Source: Pseudonocardia sp. CNS-139 (lineage in GTDB: Bacteria > Actinomycetota > Actinomycetes > Mycobacteriales > Pseudonocardiaceae). Taken from it: 64,000 nt of DNA. The position numbers were made by a program, and so were the translations under genes. The notes beneath the pieces are model-generated. The model saw only the letters and a program-made list of their open reading frames with translations, was not told the DNA's origin and did not search any database. The DNA is taken from NCBI GenBank assembly GCA_001942415.1, contig MKJX01000166.1:18933-82932 (forward strand), in the 5' to 3' direction. Numbering within the stretch: the first letter of the stretch is position 1; each line of letters opens with the position of its first letter. Positions 48,656 through 59,600 of the stretch are shown here, piece by piece.

Positions 48656-48826
48656 CGGTGGGCTCCTGTCCTCGGGGTTCGGCGTCCGGGCGTCCTTCCC
48701 CACGCTCGCAGCGGGCCGTCAAACCGACAGCGAAAGCGGGACGAAGCGGATAGCGGAACTTCCGATCACGGGCGCGTTCGGGCCCGCTGTGGGAGAGTTC
48801 CGGTGTTACGCTCGGACCCAGCAGAC

Positions 48827-48848
48827 AGCCGGTATCCCGGCTATCCAT
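48827..48848. promoter_or_regulatory. MerR-promoter inverted repeat AGCCGG-TATC-CCGGCT and GCTATCCAT
   Basis: In the spacer between the monooxygenase (start 48655) and MerR (start 48905) genes. CCGGTA-tcccg-GCTATCCAT occurs here (48829-48848), and GCTATCCAT recurs at 53455-53463. Plausible MerR operator. Confidence 0.55.
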
Positions 48849-48904
48849 GTGGGCGCCCCCGCACGCGCCCCGCGGCCCTGTAGGTCCGATCCGGGAGGTC
48901 CACC

Positions 48905-49564
48905 GTGCGCATGGCAGAGCTGAGCGGCCGCACCGGCGTGCCGATCCCGACGATCAAGTTCTACCTGCGCGAGGGCCTGCTCCCGCCCGGCGAGCGCACC
49001 AGCCCCAACCAGGCCCAGTACGGCGAGGAGCACGCCCGGCGGCTCAAGCTGATCCGCGCGCTCGTCGACGTCGGCGGGCTCTCGATCGTCGCGTCCCGGG
49101 CCGTGCTCGGCTACCTCGACGCGCTCGACGCCGGCTCGCTGGAGACGCTCGGCAAGGTCCAGTACGCGGTCAGCCGGCGCCGCGAGCGCGACGTCGAGCC
49201 CGACGAGGCGTGGCTCGCCGCCGAGCAGCAGGTCGCCGACCTGCTCGAACGCCACGACTGGACCATCCGGGGCGACAACCCGGCCCGCACCAGCCTGGCC
49301 GAGGTGATCGCCACGCTGCTGCGTCTGGGCCAGGACGACGTGCTCGGCCTGCTCGACCGCTACGCCGAGGCCGCGCACGCGCTCGCGGCCGCCGAGGTCG
49401 ACGCCGTGTGGCGGCGCCCGTCGGTGGAGGACCGCGCCGAGGGCGTGGTGATGTTCGCGGTGCTCGCCGACGCCCTGCTCGCCTCGCTGCGCCGCCTCGC
49501 CCAGGAGGACGTCGTCGTGCGGACCGCCCCGTCCGCGGCGGCGGACGGGGCGGTCCCGGCCTGA
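48905..49564 (+). CDS. MerR-family transcriptional regulator
   Basis: Intact, 219 residues (GTG 48905 or ATG 48911). The HTH MAELSGRTGVPIPTIKFYLR, EGLLPPGERTSPNQAQYGEE and ARRLKLIRALVDVGGLSI are typical of MerR proteins. The long C-terminal half (DDVLGLLDRYAEAAHALAAA) resembles TetR-like ligand domains and has no metal Cys, suggesting an organic ligand. Divergent from the monooxygenase; probably controls the island. Confidence 0.88.
   Translation: MRMAELSGRTGVPIPTIKFYLREGLLPPGERTSPNQAQYGEEHARRLKLIRALVDVGGLSIVASRAVLGYLDALDAGSLETLGKVQYAVSRRRERDVEPDEAWLAAEQQVADLLERHDWTIRGDNPARTSLAEVIATLLRLGQDDVLGLLDRYAEAAHALAAAEVDAVWRRPSVEDRAEGVVMFAVLADALLASLRRLAQEDVVVRTAPSAAADGAVPA
49521..49556. terminator. 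16-bp perfect hairpin in the 3' end of the MerR gene
   Basis: GGACCGCCCCGTCCGC (49521-49536), loop GGCG, then the exact complement (49541-49556), ending 6 bases before the stop codon. It lies between convergent genes, so it is probably a terminator overlapping the coding sequence. Confidence 0.65.
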
Positions 49565-49600
49565 CCGGGGGGTGGCCAGGCACGTCTGCGCCGGACGGGC

Positions 49601-51160
49601 TCAGCCCTCCTGGAAGGTGTTGAACCGCACCGGGTAGCGCAGCAGCTCCGGCCACAGCTCCGGCAGCGGCGCCCGCGGCTCGGTGCACAGCCACACCGGG
49701 GCACCCTGGTTGACGTTGCGGATGCCGAGGCCGTTGTCCACGGTGGCGACCTGCTGCACCGCGCCGAACCACGTGCGCAGCGTCGCCTCGTCACCGCCGA
49801 CGTAGAGCACGGTGGTGGTGTCGGCGGGCGGCACGGCGAGGAACCAGTAGCCGCGGCTGCCGCTGTAGGCCGGACGCAGCTCCGGCGGGGCGAACCGCTC
49901 GACGGCGGCGGCCTGCCGGTAGGTGTCGCCGAGCACCACCGTGGTGGCCTGCTGCTCGGGCGGCAGCTGCCGATAGGCGCCGGTCACGGCGTCGGCCAGC
50001 TGCGGCCAGCCGATCTCCTCGGCCGCGAACGGGCTGCCCAGCCCGGGCACCCGCCCCACGGCCGACACCGGCACCCACGGCAGCGTCGTCAGCACGACGA
50101 CCACGGCCGCGACGGCGAACGCGGTCCTGCCGGTCAGCCGCCGCCACCACTTCCCCGCGCCGCGGGCGAGCGCTCTCTCGATCTCGACGGCACCGGCCGC
50201 CCAACAGAGCGCGAACACCCCGACCACGTAGTAGTAGCGCCCGCCCGTGACCACGAAGAACGCCGTGGTGAGCACGACGGCCACCCCGAGGAACCGGTAG
50301 GGCCGCAGCTGCGGCGAGCGCAGCAGCCGCCACAGCCCGTAGCACAGCAGCGGTGCCCCGACCGGCAGCCCGGACACGAACAGCGCGAGCGGGACGAACC
50401 CGAGCGACCCGCCGTACGTGCCCGCGACCTCGGCGTTCGTCGCATCGGCGACGGCGAGCTGCGGCCATCCGTTCGCGGCCTGCCACAGGATCGTGGGCAC
50501 CGCGGACGCCGCCGCGACGACCGCGCCCACCCACAGCAGCGGGCGGCGGAAGATCTCCCGCGGGCCGAACACGGCCGCCCCGGCGGCCGCCGCGAGCAGC
50601 AGCACCGGGATGAGCAGCTTGGCCTGCAGCGCCACCGCCGTCACGACGCCGAGCGCGAGCAGCAGCCGGTCGTCGCGCACCCGCGTCCAGCGCACGAGCA
50701 GCAGGAGCGCGACGCCCCAGAGGAAGAAGTCGACGGTGTTGGTGGAGAGCAGGTGGCCGTGCCCCAGCAGGAACGGTGCCGTGGCGTACGCGGCCGCCGT
50801 GCCGACCTGCGCGCGCCGGCCACCGCCCAGCTCGCGGGCGGTGAGCGCGGCGACCACGATCCCGGCCACCGTCAGCAGCAGGGCCGGGAGCCGGAACCCG
50901 ACCAGCGAACCGGCGAACAGCTCGTCCATCGCCCTGGCCAGCAGCGGGACGAGCGGCGGCTGGTCGGCGTATCCCCAGTCGGGGTGCCGGCCGGCGGCCA
51001 GGTAGTAGAGCTCGTCCCCCCAGTAGCCGTACCGGCCGTTGCTCAGCATGAGCACCACCCCGGCCAGGCCCGCGATCGCGAGCACCGGCCGCCAGGCCGG
51101 CGGCGGCACGACGGCCGCCGCCGGCCCGGCCTGGGCGGTTGTCCCCCCGGGCCGGGTCAT
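49601..51160 (-). CDS. GT39-type (PMT/ArnT-like) membrane glycosyltransferase
   Basis: Intact, 519 residues. The acidic catalytic loop YGYWGDELYYLAAGRHPDWG and YADQPPLVPLLARAM in the first periplasmic loop fit GT39 enzymes. About ten hydrophobic helices (LLALGVVTAVALQAKLLIPV, AVVAAASAVPTILWQ) and a soluble C-terminal part follow. It would move sugar from a polyprenyl carrier to an exported target. Starts 5 bases after MMPL-3 in the same operon. Confidence 0.85.
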   Translation of the reverse strand: MTRPGGTTAQAGPAAAVVPPPAWRPVLAIAGLAGVVLMLSNGRYGYWGDELYYLAAGRHPDWGYADQPPLVPLLARAMDELFAGSLVGFRLPALLLTVAGIVVAALTARELGGGRRAQVGTAAAYATAPFLLGHGHLLSTNTVDFFLWGVALLLLVRWTRVRDDRLLLALGVVTAVALQAKLLIPVLLLAAAAGAAVFGPREIFRRPLLWVGAVVAAASAVPTILWQAANGWPQLAVADATNAEVAGTYGGSLGFVPLALFVSGLPVGAPLLCYGLWRLLRSPQLRPYRFLGVAVVLTTAFFVVTGGRYYYVVGVFALCWAAGAVEIERALARGAGKWWRRLTGRTAFAVAAVVVVLTTLPWVPVSAVGRVPGLGSPFAAEEIGWPQLADAVTGAYRQLPPEQQATTVVLGDTYRQAAAVERFAPPELRPAYSGSRGYWFLAVPPADTTTVLYVGGDEATLRTWFGAVQQVATVDNGLGIRNVNQGAPVWLCTEPRAPLPELWPELLRYPVRFNTFQEG

Positions 51161-51164
51161 CGGG

Positions 51165-53405
51165 TCACTCGGCCGCGGCGCGGACGGGCTGGGCCGCGTG
51201 CCGCGGGGCGGCACCGTTGCCGCCCGGGCTCCCCGGGCCGCCGGGCGGCGGGCCGTCGTGCCGCTCCGGGAGACCCCAGCGCTGCCACCAGCGGGCCAGC
51301 GGAGCCGGCGACCACCAGGCGTAGTTGCCGAGCAGCCGCATCGTGGACGCACCAGCAGGCCCCGCACGATCGTCGCGTCCACGACCACCGCGATCACGAG
51401 GCCGACGCCGATCATCATCATGAACGTGATGTCGGAGAGGATGAACCCGCCGACGACCACCACGAACAGCACCGCGGCGCTGCTGATGATCCGCGCGGAG
51501 TGCTGGATGCCGACCGCCACCGACTCGACCGGGTCGCCGGTGGCCTCCCAGCTCTCCCGGATGCGGGAGAGCGTGAACACCTGGTAGTCCATCGCCAGGC
51601 CGAAGATGATCACGAGGATCAGCATCGGCATGTTCGCGTCCATGAAGCCCTCGGGCACGAAACCCAGCACGTCGGAGAGGAACCCGTACTGGAAGATCAG
51701 CGCGATCGTGCCGAACGCCGCCGACAGCGACAGCACGTTGAGCAGCAGCGACTGCAGCGGGATCAGCACCGACCCGAAGGCCATGAAGAGCACGATGAAC
51801 GAGACCACCGAGATGTAGATCAGGAGCAGCGGCAGTCGGTCGCCGAGCATGGAGAGCATGTCGGCCAGCGACACCGGGTAGTTCGTGAACCGCACGATGG
51901 AGCCGTCCGGCGGGGTCTCCGCCCGCAGGCCGCGCACCATCTCCGCCGCCTCGTCGGACTGCGGGTCCATCGCGTAGCCGAGCGTCAGCCGGGCGAGCTG
52001 GCCCTCCGTCGCGGTGATCGCGGCGCCGTCGACGCCGGGCACCTGGTCGAGTCGGGACGCGAACTCCTCCAGCGCCGCGATGGACTGCGGGCTGTCGGCG
52101 GCCCCGGGCATCTCCACCACGGCCGTGACGATCTCCGTGGGGTCGCGCACGAAGTCGTTGTCCAGCATGTCGTCGACGACGCGGGCGCGACCCCGGCCGG
52201 CAGCACCCAGTCCGACGGGCGGCCCCACTGCGCGCCCAGCAGCGGGGTGCCCGCCAGGAGCAGCAGGAGCGAGAGGCCGACGGTGACGGCCACCGGCCGG
52301 CGCATGATCGTCTTGGCCGTGCGGTACCAGCGGCCCTCCTGCACCGGGACCATCTCGGCGTCGCGGCGGCCGAAGCGCGGCAGCGGCAGCCGCAGGGAGT
52401 TGATGCGGGTGCCGGCGAAGCGCAGCAGGGCGGGCAGGAGCAGCAGCACCGCGACCACGCCGAACAGCACGACGCTGACGATCGCGACGGCCATCGAGAC
52501 CAGGAACCGCGACGGGAAGATCAGCAGGCCGATGAGCGTGAGGGCGATGGCGATGCCGGAGAACGTGACCGTGCGGCCCGCGGAGCCCATCGTGCGCTCC
52601 ACCGCCTCGTCGACCGAGCGGCCGGCGGCCAGCTCCTCGCGGAACCGGTTGACCACCAGCAGGCCGTAGTCGATCGCGAGACCGAGCCCGAGCAGCGTCA
52701 CGACGTTGATCGAGAACGTGGAGACCGGGTAGAACATCCCGACCACCCGCAGCACCGCGAACGACCCGACCGCGACGACCGTGCCCACGATGAGCGGGAT
52801 GGACGCGGCCACCAGGCTGCGGAAGATGATCACCAGCAGGACCAGCAGGATCGGGATCGAGACCACCTCGGCGCGCAGGAGGTCCTGCCCGGTGAGCGCG
52901 TTGACCTGCTCGTTGACGGGCACGAGGCCGCCGTAGCGCACCTCGAAGCCCGGCACGTCGAGCCGGTCCTCGATCGTCCGCTGGTAGATGACGACGTTCT
53001 CCGTCTCCTCCGGGGAGGCGAGCTGGAGCCCGATGTAGGTGCTCTGCCGGTCGGCCGACACGAGGTCGGGCGAGCCGGTGGTCCAGTAGGTGTCCAGGCG
53101 CGTGTAGGACGACTCCGGGATGCGCGAGGCGGCCTCGGTGACCGCGGCCTCGAACGCCGGGTCGTCCACGGTGAGGTCGGGGCTCGTGTACATCACGACG
53201 ACGTCGGTGGCGCTGCGGCCGAGCGGCCCGGCCAGGATCTCGTTGGCCTGCGCCGACTCGCTGTAGGGGTCGTCGAAGCCGGCGCCACCGCCGAAGGTGC
53301 CGAAGGCGCGGCACCCCAGAAGCCGGAGAGGGCGACGAAAATGACGGCGCCGACCACCACGGTCCATCGCCGTCGGGCGGCCGTTCTGCCGAGTGCGGCG
53401 AACAT
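51165..53405 (-). CDS. MMPL-family RND transporter (3)
   Basis: About 747 residues. MFAALGRTAARRRWTVVVGA, FDDPYSESAQANEILAGPLG, block 1 NVVTLLGLGLAIDYGLLVVN and MGSAGRTVTFSGIAIALTLI, block 2 MLILVIIFGLAMDYQVFTLS, MIGVGLVIAVVVDATIVRGL. The end LARWWQRWGLPERH... carries on to TGA at 51165-51167. Frame breaks at about 53313, 52195 and 51348, all one missing base. Coupled with the GT39 gene. Confidence 0.85.
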
Positions 53406-53422
53406 GGATCTTCTCCTCGCCT

Positions 53423-53463
53423 GGATAGTAAGACGCTGTAGTATCGGTAATGATGCTATCCAT
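53423..53463. promoter_or_regulatory. Operator-like inverted repeat upstream of MMPL-3
   Basis: GGATAG (53423-53428) is inverted as CTATCC (53456-53461). Inside, TCGGTA-atgat-GCTATCCAT (53444-53463) matches the motif in the MerR promoter at 48829-48848. It begins 18 bases before the MMPL-3 start. Confidence 0.5.
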
Positions 53464-53550
53464 TGTCGGCCGAGACCGGCAACGGGGTCGGATCGGGCAA
53501 TCTGGACAGCACCGGGGATCGGGGTGGGGAGACCCCGGGGAGCGCAGAGG

Positions 53551-54527
53551 TCAGAAGAGCGCCATCGCACGCACGGGGGCGCCGAACCCGCCCTGCAGCT
53601 TCGGCACGCCGAGCACCAGGGTGGCCCCGGTGTCGGGCACCCGGTCGAGGTTGGCCATCGCCTCGAGGCCGTAGTGGCCCGTGGTCAGCAGCATGCGGTG
53701 GACCAGCGGGAACAGCCGCCGGCTGTGTTCCAGGCTGATCGTGTCGGTGCCGAACCCGACGATCGAGCGCTGCGTCAGCAGGAAGTCCGCGGCCTCGGGG
53801 CTCACGCCCGGGAAGGCCATCGACTCCGCGGCCGTGTCCAGGTTGAGGAACGCGGGGGTGCCCATGCGGTGGTACCAGGTGGCGTCGGCGGCCACGAACG
53901 CGCCGCGCGGCAGCCGCCCGTTGCGCCGCTCCCACGCCTCGATGTCGGCCACGGTCATCTCGGTGGCGTTGTCCCGGTCGGCCCGGTCGCCGTAGCGCAC
54001 CACGGCGAGCGGGGCGATGAAGTCCTCCAGCGGCAGCTGGTCGACGGTCAGCCCGCCGTCCTGGGCGTGCGCCGGCACGTCGATGTGCGTGCCGGTGTGC
54101 TCGTTGAACCGCCACTCGTTGGTGTTGAAGCCGTGCTCCTCCAGGTTGCGCCACTGCTGCACCTGCGGCGGCCGGACGAACAGCTCGAACACCGGGAAGT
54201 CCGTGCTGAGCGGGTGGGTCAGGTCGACTACCCGGCTGAAGCCGATCGTCCGGCGGGCCGCGGCGGGCGTGACCGTCTGGGCGGCGGCCGCGGCGGGCAC
54301 CGCGGCCAGGCCCGCGAGCCCGAGCGCCCCGCCGAGCGCGGCGCGCAGCATCCGGCGCCGCCCGATGCCGCCGAGGCGCGGCTCCTCCGGGACGTCGGCG
54401 TCGTCGCGGCGGGCGCGGCCGTGACCGGTGCCCCGTGGCCGGCGTCGTCGCCGCTGCAGTCGCACCCGGTGCCGGCATCCGGCGCGGCACCGTCGAGCGC
54501 GGCCAGGATCGTGTTCGGTGAGCACAT
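53551..54527 (-). CDS. Cyclase/kynurenine formamidase-like protein with Tat signal
   Basis: About 325 residues. MCSPNTILAALDGAAPDAG then, after a frame break at about 54413, RRRMLRAALGGALGLAGLAA (twin-Arg type export signal). The metal motif NEHTGTHIDVPAHAQDGG is the HxGTHxD signature of the cyclase family (PF04199); TTGHYGLEAMANLDRVP follows. Substrate unknown. Confidence 0.82.
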
Positions 54528-54621
54528 GTCGTGCCGTCCCCCCTTCGTCTCTCCGGCCGGCCCAGGGGCGTCCGGTGGATCTTGGTCGATGAGAGCGATC
54601 GAAGACCCGCCGGACGCCCCC

Positions 54622-55658
54622 TCAGGCCGGCACCATCCCGTGGTGTTCGCGGTACCAGGCGGCGGTGGCGCGCATGGTGTCGTCCAGGTCGCGGAACGTG
54701 ATCCCCAGCTCGGCGGTCGCGCGGGCCGACTCGACGTACCGGCGGTGGCCTCGATCAGCGTCTGCACGCCCTGCCGGGTGGCCGGGGGCGTCTCGCCGCG
54801 GCGGCGCGCCCGCCGTTCCATCAGCCCGACGACGAATAGCGCGACGGGCGGCGGCACCGCGCTCGGCGGCGCCACCCCGGCGGCCCGGGCCGCGGCGGCC
54901 GCGACCTCGGGCAGCGGCCGCTTCACGCCGGCCACGATGTAGCGCCCCTCCCCCGCGACGGCGGCCCGCACGCAGGCGAGCGCGACGTCCCGGGCGTCGA
55001 CGACGTGGTTGCCCGCGTTGGGCACCCGCGGCAGCCGCCCGCTCGCGATGGAGACGAAGAGCCGCCCGGCCGACGTCGGGCCGGCGTCGCCCGGGCCCCA
55101 CATCCAGCCCGGCAGCACCGTCGCGACGCGCAGTCGCGGCCCGGTCGCGCGGAACTCGGCCACGACCCGTTCGGAGTCGATCTTGCTGAGGTAGTAGGCG
55201 TTGCGCGTGACCGACCTGTCGAGCGGGGTCGCCTCGGTCGACGGGCGCTGCGGCACGGACGGGCCGAGCACGCCGATGGAGCTGAGGTGCACGGCGGCGG
55301 TCAGCCCGGCCGCCTCCGCCGCCGCCAGCAGCTCCCCGACGGCCGTGACGTTGGTGTGGTGCAGCCGGGCCGGGTCCGCGCCCGGCTGCCCGTACTCGCG
55401 GAAGTACGCCGCGGTGTGCACGAGCGCGTCCGCGCCGGTGAAGACCCCGGCCCCGACCAGCGCGGGCACGTCCGTGACGTCGCCGGGCACGACGTGCAGG
55501 TCCGCGGCGGACGGGAGCAGCCGGGCCGCCTTCGCGGGGTCGCGCACCACGGCGACGACCTCCCCGCCGGCGTCCAGCAGGGCCCGCACGACGTTGCTTC
55601 CCAGCAGCCCGGTCGCGCCGGTCACCACCGTCCGGCGGGGCACGGTTGCTGTGGTCAC
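54622..55658 (-). CDS. NAD-dependent epimerase/dehydratase family protein (copy 2)
   Basis: About 346 residues from GTG 55658. RRTVVTGATGLLGSNVVRAL, DALVHTAAYFREYGQPGADP, VHLSSIGVLGPSV, NAYYLSKIDSERVVAEF, TVLPGWMWGPGDAGPTSAGR, YIVAGVKRPLPEVAAAAARA. Nearly the same line-up as copy 1 at 37599. Frame break at about 54745 in TLIEA...HRRYVESARATAEL. 22 bases downstream of MMPL-4. Confidence 0.85.
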
Positions 55659-55680
55659 GGTTCCTCCTCGGTCGGATGCG

Positions 55681-58052
55681 TCATCGGGCGGCGACGGGCT
55701 CGCGGGGCTCGTTCGACTCGGGGGACTCCGGCGCCGGGCCGGCCGGGACCCGGACCGGCGGGCCCTCCTCGTGCAGGCCGAACCGCCGGTGCACGCGGCG
55801 CAGCCATCGCGGCGCCCACCACGAGGCCGGACCCGTCCAGGCCAGCACCGCGGGCACGAGCAGGCAGCGCACGAGCGTGGCGTCGACGATCACGGCGAGC
55901 CCGACGCCGATGCCGAGCAGCTGGATGTTGGTGACCCGCGCCGCGCCCATCGCGAACAGCACGATGGACAGCACCAGCGCCGCGGCCGTGATCAGCCCGC
56001 CGGTGCGGACCATGCCGACGGCGACCGCCTCGCGGTGCCCGCGGCCGCGGTCGTGCTCCTCCTTGGTGCGGGAGAGCATGAACACGCCGTAGTCCATGGA
56101 CAGGCCGAACGCGAGGCAGAACATGAGCACCGGCAGCGACAGCTCCAGGAACCCGGAGCGGGGTGAAGCCGAGCAGCCCGCTCAGCGCGCCGTCCTGGAA
56201 GATCCACACCGCGGCGCCGAACATCACGGTGAGGCTGAGCGCGTTGATCACGATCGTCTGGACCGGCAGCACCACGCTGCCGGTGAGCAGGAAGACCAGC
56301 ACCAGCGTGGCCACCAGGATGATCCCGGCCGCCAGCGGCAGCCGGTCGCCGATCGCGGCCTGCGAGTCGACCTGTTCGGCCGCACCCCCGCCGACCAGCA
56401 CCGGGTACGGCGCGTCGATCGCGCGCACCTCGCGGACGATCTGCTGGGCCTGCGCCGACGCCTGGTCGACGTCCGACTCGGGCAGCACCTGCACGTAGGT
56501 CACGCCGCCCGTGACGCGCTCGTCGTCGTCCGGGAGCGGGCCGGCGACCTGCCAGCCGTACTGGAACGGGCCCACCGGCGTGAGCACACCGAAGACCCCG
56601 TCGATCTCGGAGAGCCGCTTCGCGTACGCGGCCATGGCCGCGATGTCCGGGTTCGGCGAGTCGGCGGCGTCGCCGACCGCCTCGCCCAGCACGTTGGACC
56701 CCGCCCGCCGACTCGGCCGCGGCCGGGTCGTGCGGGTAGCCGGAGACGACGACGTCGACGACCCAGTCCGGCACGTCGCCGAAGTCGCCCTGCAGCGCCT
56801 CCGTGGCGACCCGGGCGGGGGCGCCGGGGCGCAGCTGCCGCTCGTCGGGGGCGCCGAACTGCACGCCGAGGAACGGCACGGCGAAGAGCGCGAGCACCAG
56901 CACGCACAGCGCCGTGACCAGCCGCGGGCGGCGCATGACGCCCCACGTGAAGCGGTACCAGCCCGACTGCTGCACCGGGCGCGGGGCGGCCGTCGCGGCG
57001 CGGCGGCGGCGCCAGAGCCTGCGCAGGTCCCACGCGTCCACCCGCCGGCCCAGCAGCACCAGCGCCGCCGGCACCGTGACCAGCACGGACACCGCGGCGA
57101 ACGCGACGACCGCGATGCCCGAATAGGCGAAGGAGCGCAGGAAGTAGAGCGGGAAGAGCAGCATCACCGCGAGCGCGACGGCCACCGTGACCGCCGAGAA
57201 CAGCACCGTGCGCCCGGCCGTGACGACCGTGGTGGCGGCCGCCTCCCGCGGCGACGCGCCCGCGTGCAGCTCCTCGCGGAACCGCCAGACCATGATGATC
57301 GCGTAGTCGATCGCGAGCCCGAGGCCGAGCGCCGTCGTGAGGTTCTGGGAGAAGATCGACACCTCGGTGACCTGCGAGAGCAGCGCCAGCACCGTGGACG
57401 TCCCGACGATCGCGACCATGCTGACGGCCAGCGGGAGCAACGCCGCCACCGCGCTGCCGAAGGCCAGCACGAGCACCAGCAGCACGAGCGGCAGCACCAT
57501 CATCTCGGCGCCGACCAGGTCCTGCGAGATCGTCGTCTGCATCTCCAGGCGCACCGCGATGGGCCCGGTGCCCTCGACGGTCACCACGTCCCCGCCCGCG
57601 GCGGTCGCCGCGGGCACCGCGCGCTGGTAGACGGCGTCGGCGGCGGTCTCCTCGCCGGGGATGCGGGCGAGCACCAGCCCGGCCGCGCGCTCGACGTCCT
57701 CGTCGCTGCGCAGCTCGGGGGCCTCCTCGTCCCAGTACGACTCGACGCCCACCACGCCGGGCTCGGCCGCGAGCCGCTCGGCCACCGCGCGGCCGGCCGC
57801 GGCGACGGCCGGGTCGTCGAGGTCGGCGCCGCCCTGCGGGCGCAGCAGCAACACGACGTTGGGGCGGCTCTCCGGGAACCGCTCGTCCAGCACGGCCGCG
57901 GCGCGGGCCGACTCCGAGCCGGGGTCGGTGATGCCGCCGTTGAGCAGCCGCGCGCTGCCACCGCCGAGCACGACCAGCCCGACGGTGACGGCCAGCGTGG
58001 CGACGAGCACCAGCCGCGGCCGCCCGAGCAAGCGGGTAAGCAGCGAGAACAC
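55681..58052 (-). CDS. MMPL-family RND transporter (4)
   Basis: About 790 residues from GTG 58052. FSLLTRLLGRPRLVLVATLA, LDERFPESRPNVVLLLRPQG, block 1 IFSQNLTTALGLGLAIDYAI and VVTAGRTVLFSAVTVAVALA, block 2 LPVLMFCLAFGLSMDYGVFM, NIQLLGIGVGLAVIVDATLV. Most like MMPL-1. Frame breaks at about 56705 and 56160; the second is out of phase by +1 and removing one C gives GFTPSGFLELSLP. Confidence 0.85.
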
Positions 58053-58124
58053 CGTCCGAGTCCCCTTCCGGTCGTGCCTGTACGACGAGTGCCGTCCGGT
58101 TGCGGCCACCCTCGCAGCCGCGCG

Positions 58125-59570
58125 TCAAACGGACATCGAGGACAGCCCCGGCTCGACGCCCGGCTCGACGCCGACCGCCGCGAGCACGTCGGCGCGGCTC
58201 GGCCCGCCCGGCTCGTAGCGCGGCGGGGCGGTCGCCGCGATGCGTGCGATCCGCTCCTCCAGCCCCGGCGGGAAGGAGCCACCCTGGTCCGCGACGAGCT
58301 CGGCGACCGCCCGGAACGCGCGCACCGCGACCGGGTCCACCCGGGCGGCCGCGTCGAATGCGACGGACCGCGCCCACCCGTCGCCCTCGGGCCGGTAGGG
58401 CATCCCGGCGATGTCGTGCTCGATCTCGGCGAGCCGGTGCCGGTCGTAGCCGCGGGTCTGCTCGAAGACCGGGGTGAGCACGGCGTCCGTGGCGGCGTGG
58501 AAGGCCCGCGCGAACGTCACCGGCGCGTCATGGCCTGGCGCAGCACGCCACGCAGCAGGCACGCGTGGATCAGGCCCATCGTGGAGCCGCGCCCGAGCGA
58601 CGGGTTGGTGCTCGCCCACGCGTCGCCGATCGCCACGAGCCCGGTGACGACCGGCTCCCCGTCGACGGCCAGCGTCCGGCGCCGGTCGTTCAGCCCGGAC
58701 ATCACCTGCACGTCCGTGATCGGCTCGCCGGCCGCCCGTTCCGCCGCGACGCCCGGGACGAGCGCGAGCGCGCGGTCCCACACCGCCGGGTCGCGCAGCG
58801 CCCGCAGCGGCCGGTCGCCCGCGGACGCACCAGCACCCAGGCCCACACGTCCGCGTCGGCCGGGATGGCGAGCAGCGTCAGGCCCTCGAACGCCCGCACC
58901 GAGTAGGAGACCGGCGGCCGGCTCCCGTCGGACGTGCGGAAGTGGCGCCCGTAGTAGGCGAACCCGCGCTCGTCGCGCTCCTCGTCGCCGGGCGCGACCC
59001 CGGCCGCCCGCAGCATCACCGGGAGCGCCGAGCGCCGGCCCATCGCGTCCACGACGAGGTCGGTCGCGACGGTCTCGCCCGCCGCCGTCCGCACGCCCGC
59101 GACGTGCGGCGGGCCCGCCGTGCCCAGTTCGGTGACGAGCCCGGCCGCGGCGACGCCCCGGCGCACCGTGACCCCGGGGGTGCGGGCCGCGACGGCGGCG
59201 AGCGCGCCCTCCACCAGCGGACGGCGCGCGGCCATCCCGCGCAGCCGCTCGTCGCCGGGCCGCGGCCCGCCCGTCAGCGCGTGCGGCAGGGTGTCGAGCG
59301 CGCCGAGCCGCAGGCCGCCGAGCCGTTCCAGCTCCTCGACGACCTCGGGCAGCTCCTCCTCCATCGTGAGCCGCCAGCGGGCCAGCATGATGTGCGCCTG
59401 CCGGAACTGGCCGACTCCGGGGCGCTCCCAGCTCGACCACAGCTCCTCCGCGGTGCCGGGCGCTCGGCCGGGTCCCGCTCCAGCACCGCGACGCGGTGGC
59501 CGTCCCGAGCCAGCAGCAGTGCGGTCGCGAGCCCGGTCAGGCCCGCGCCGAGCACGGCGATCTCCGCCAT
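58125..59570 (-). CDS. FAD-dependent oxidoreductase (halogenase/monooxygenase-like)
   Basis: About 482 residues. MAEIAVLGAGLTGLATALLL (FAD site), QAHIMLARWRLTMEEELPEV, ATDLVVDAMGRRSALPVML, GLVAIGDAWASTNPSLGRGS then TMGLIHACLLRGVLRQAM. The fold is that of geranylgeranyl reductase/halogenase-type flavoproteins; the GDAW-TNPSLGRG block is typical, and no tryptophan-halogenase WxWxIP motif is seen. Frame breaks at about 59460, 58830 and 58530. First gene of the MMPL-4 run. Confidence 0.8.
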
Positions 59571-59600
59571 GGGCACCCACTTCCCTCGTCCCCGACATGG

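Noticed and set aside
49601..53314. Apparent single protein joining MMPL-3 and the GT39 glycosyltransferase
   Set aside because: The join results from a lost base near 51348; the transporter frame ends normally at 51165-51167, before the separate ATG at 51160.
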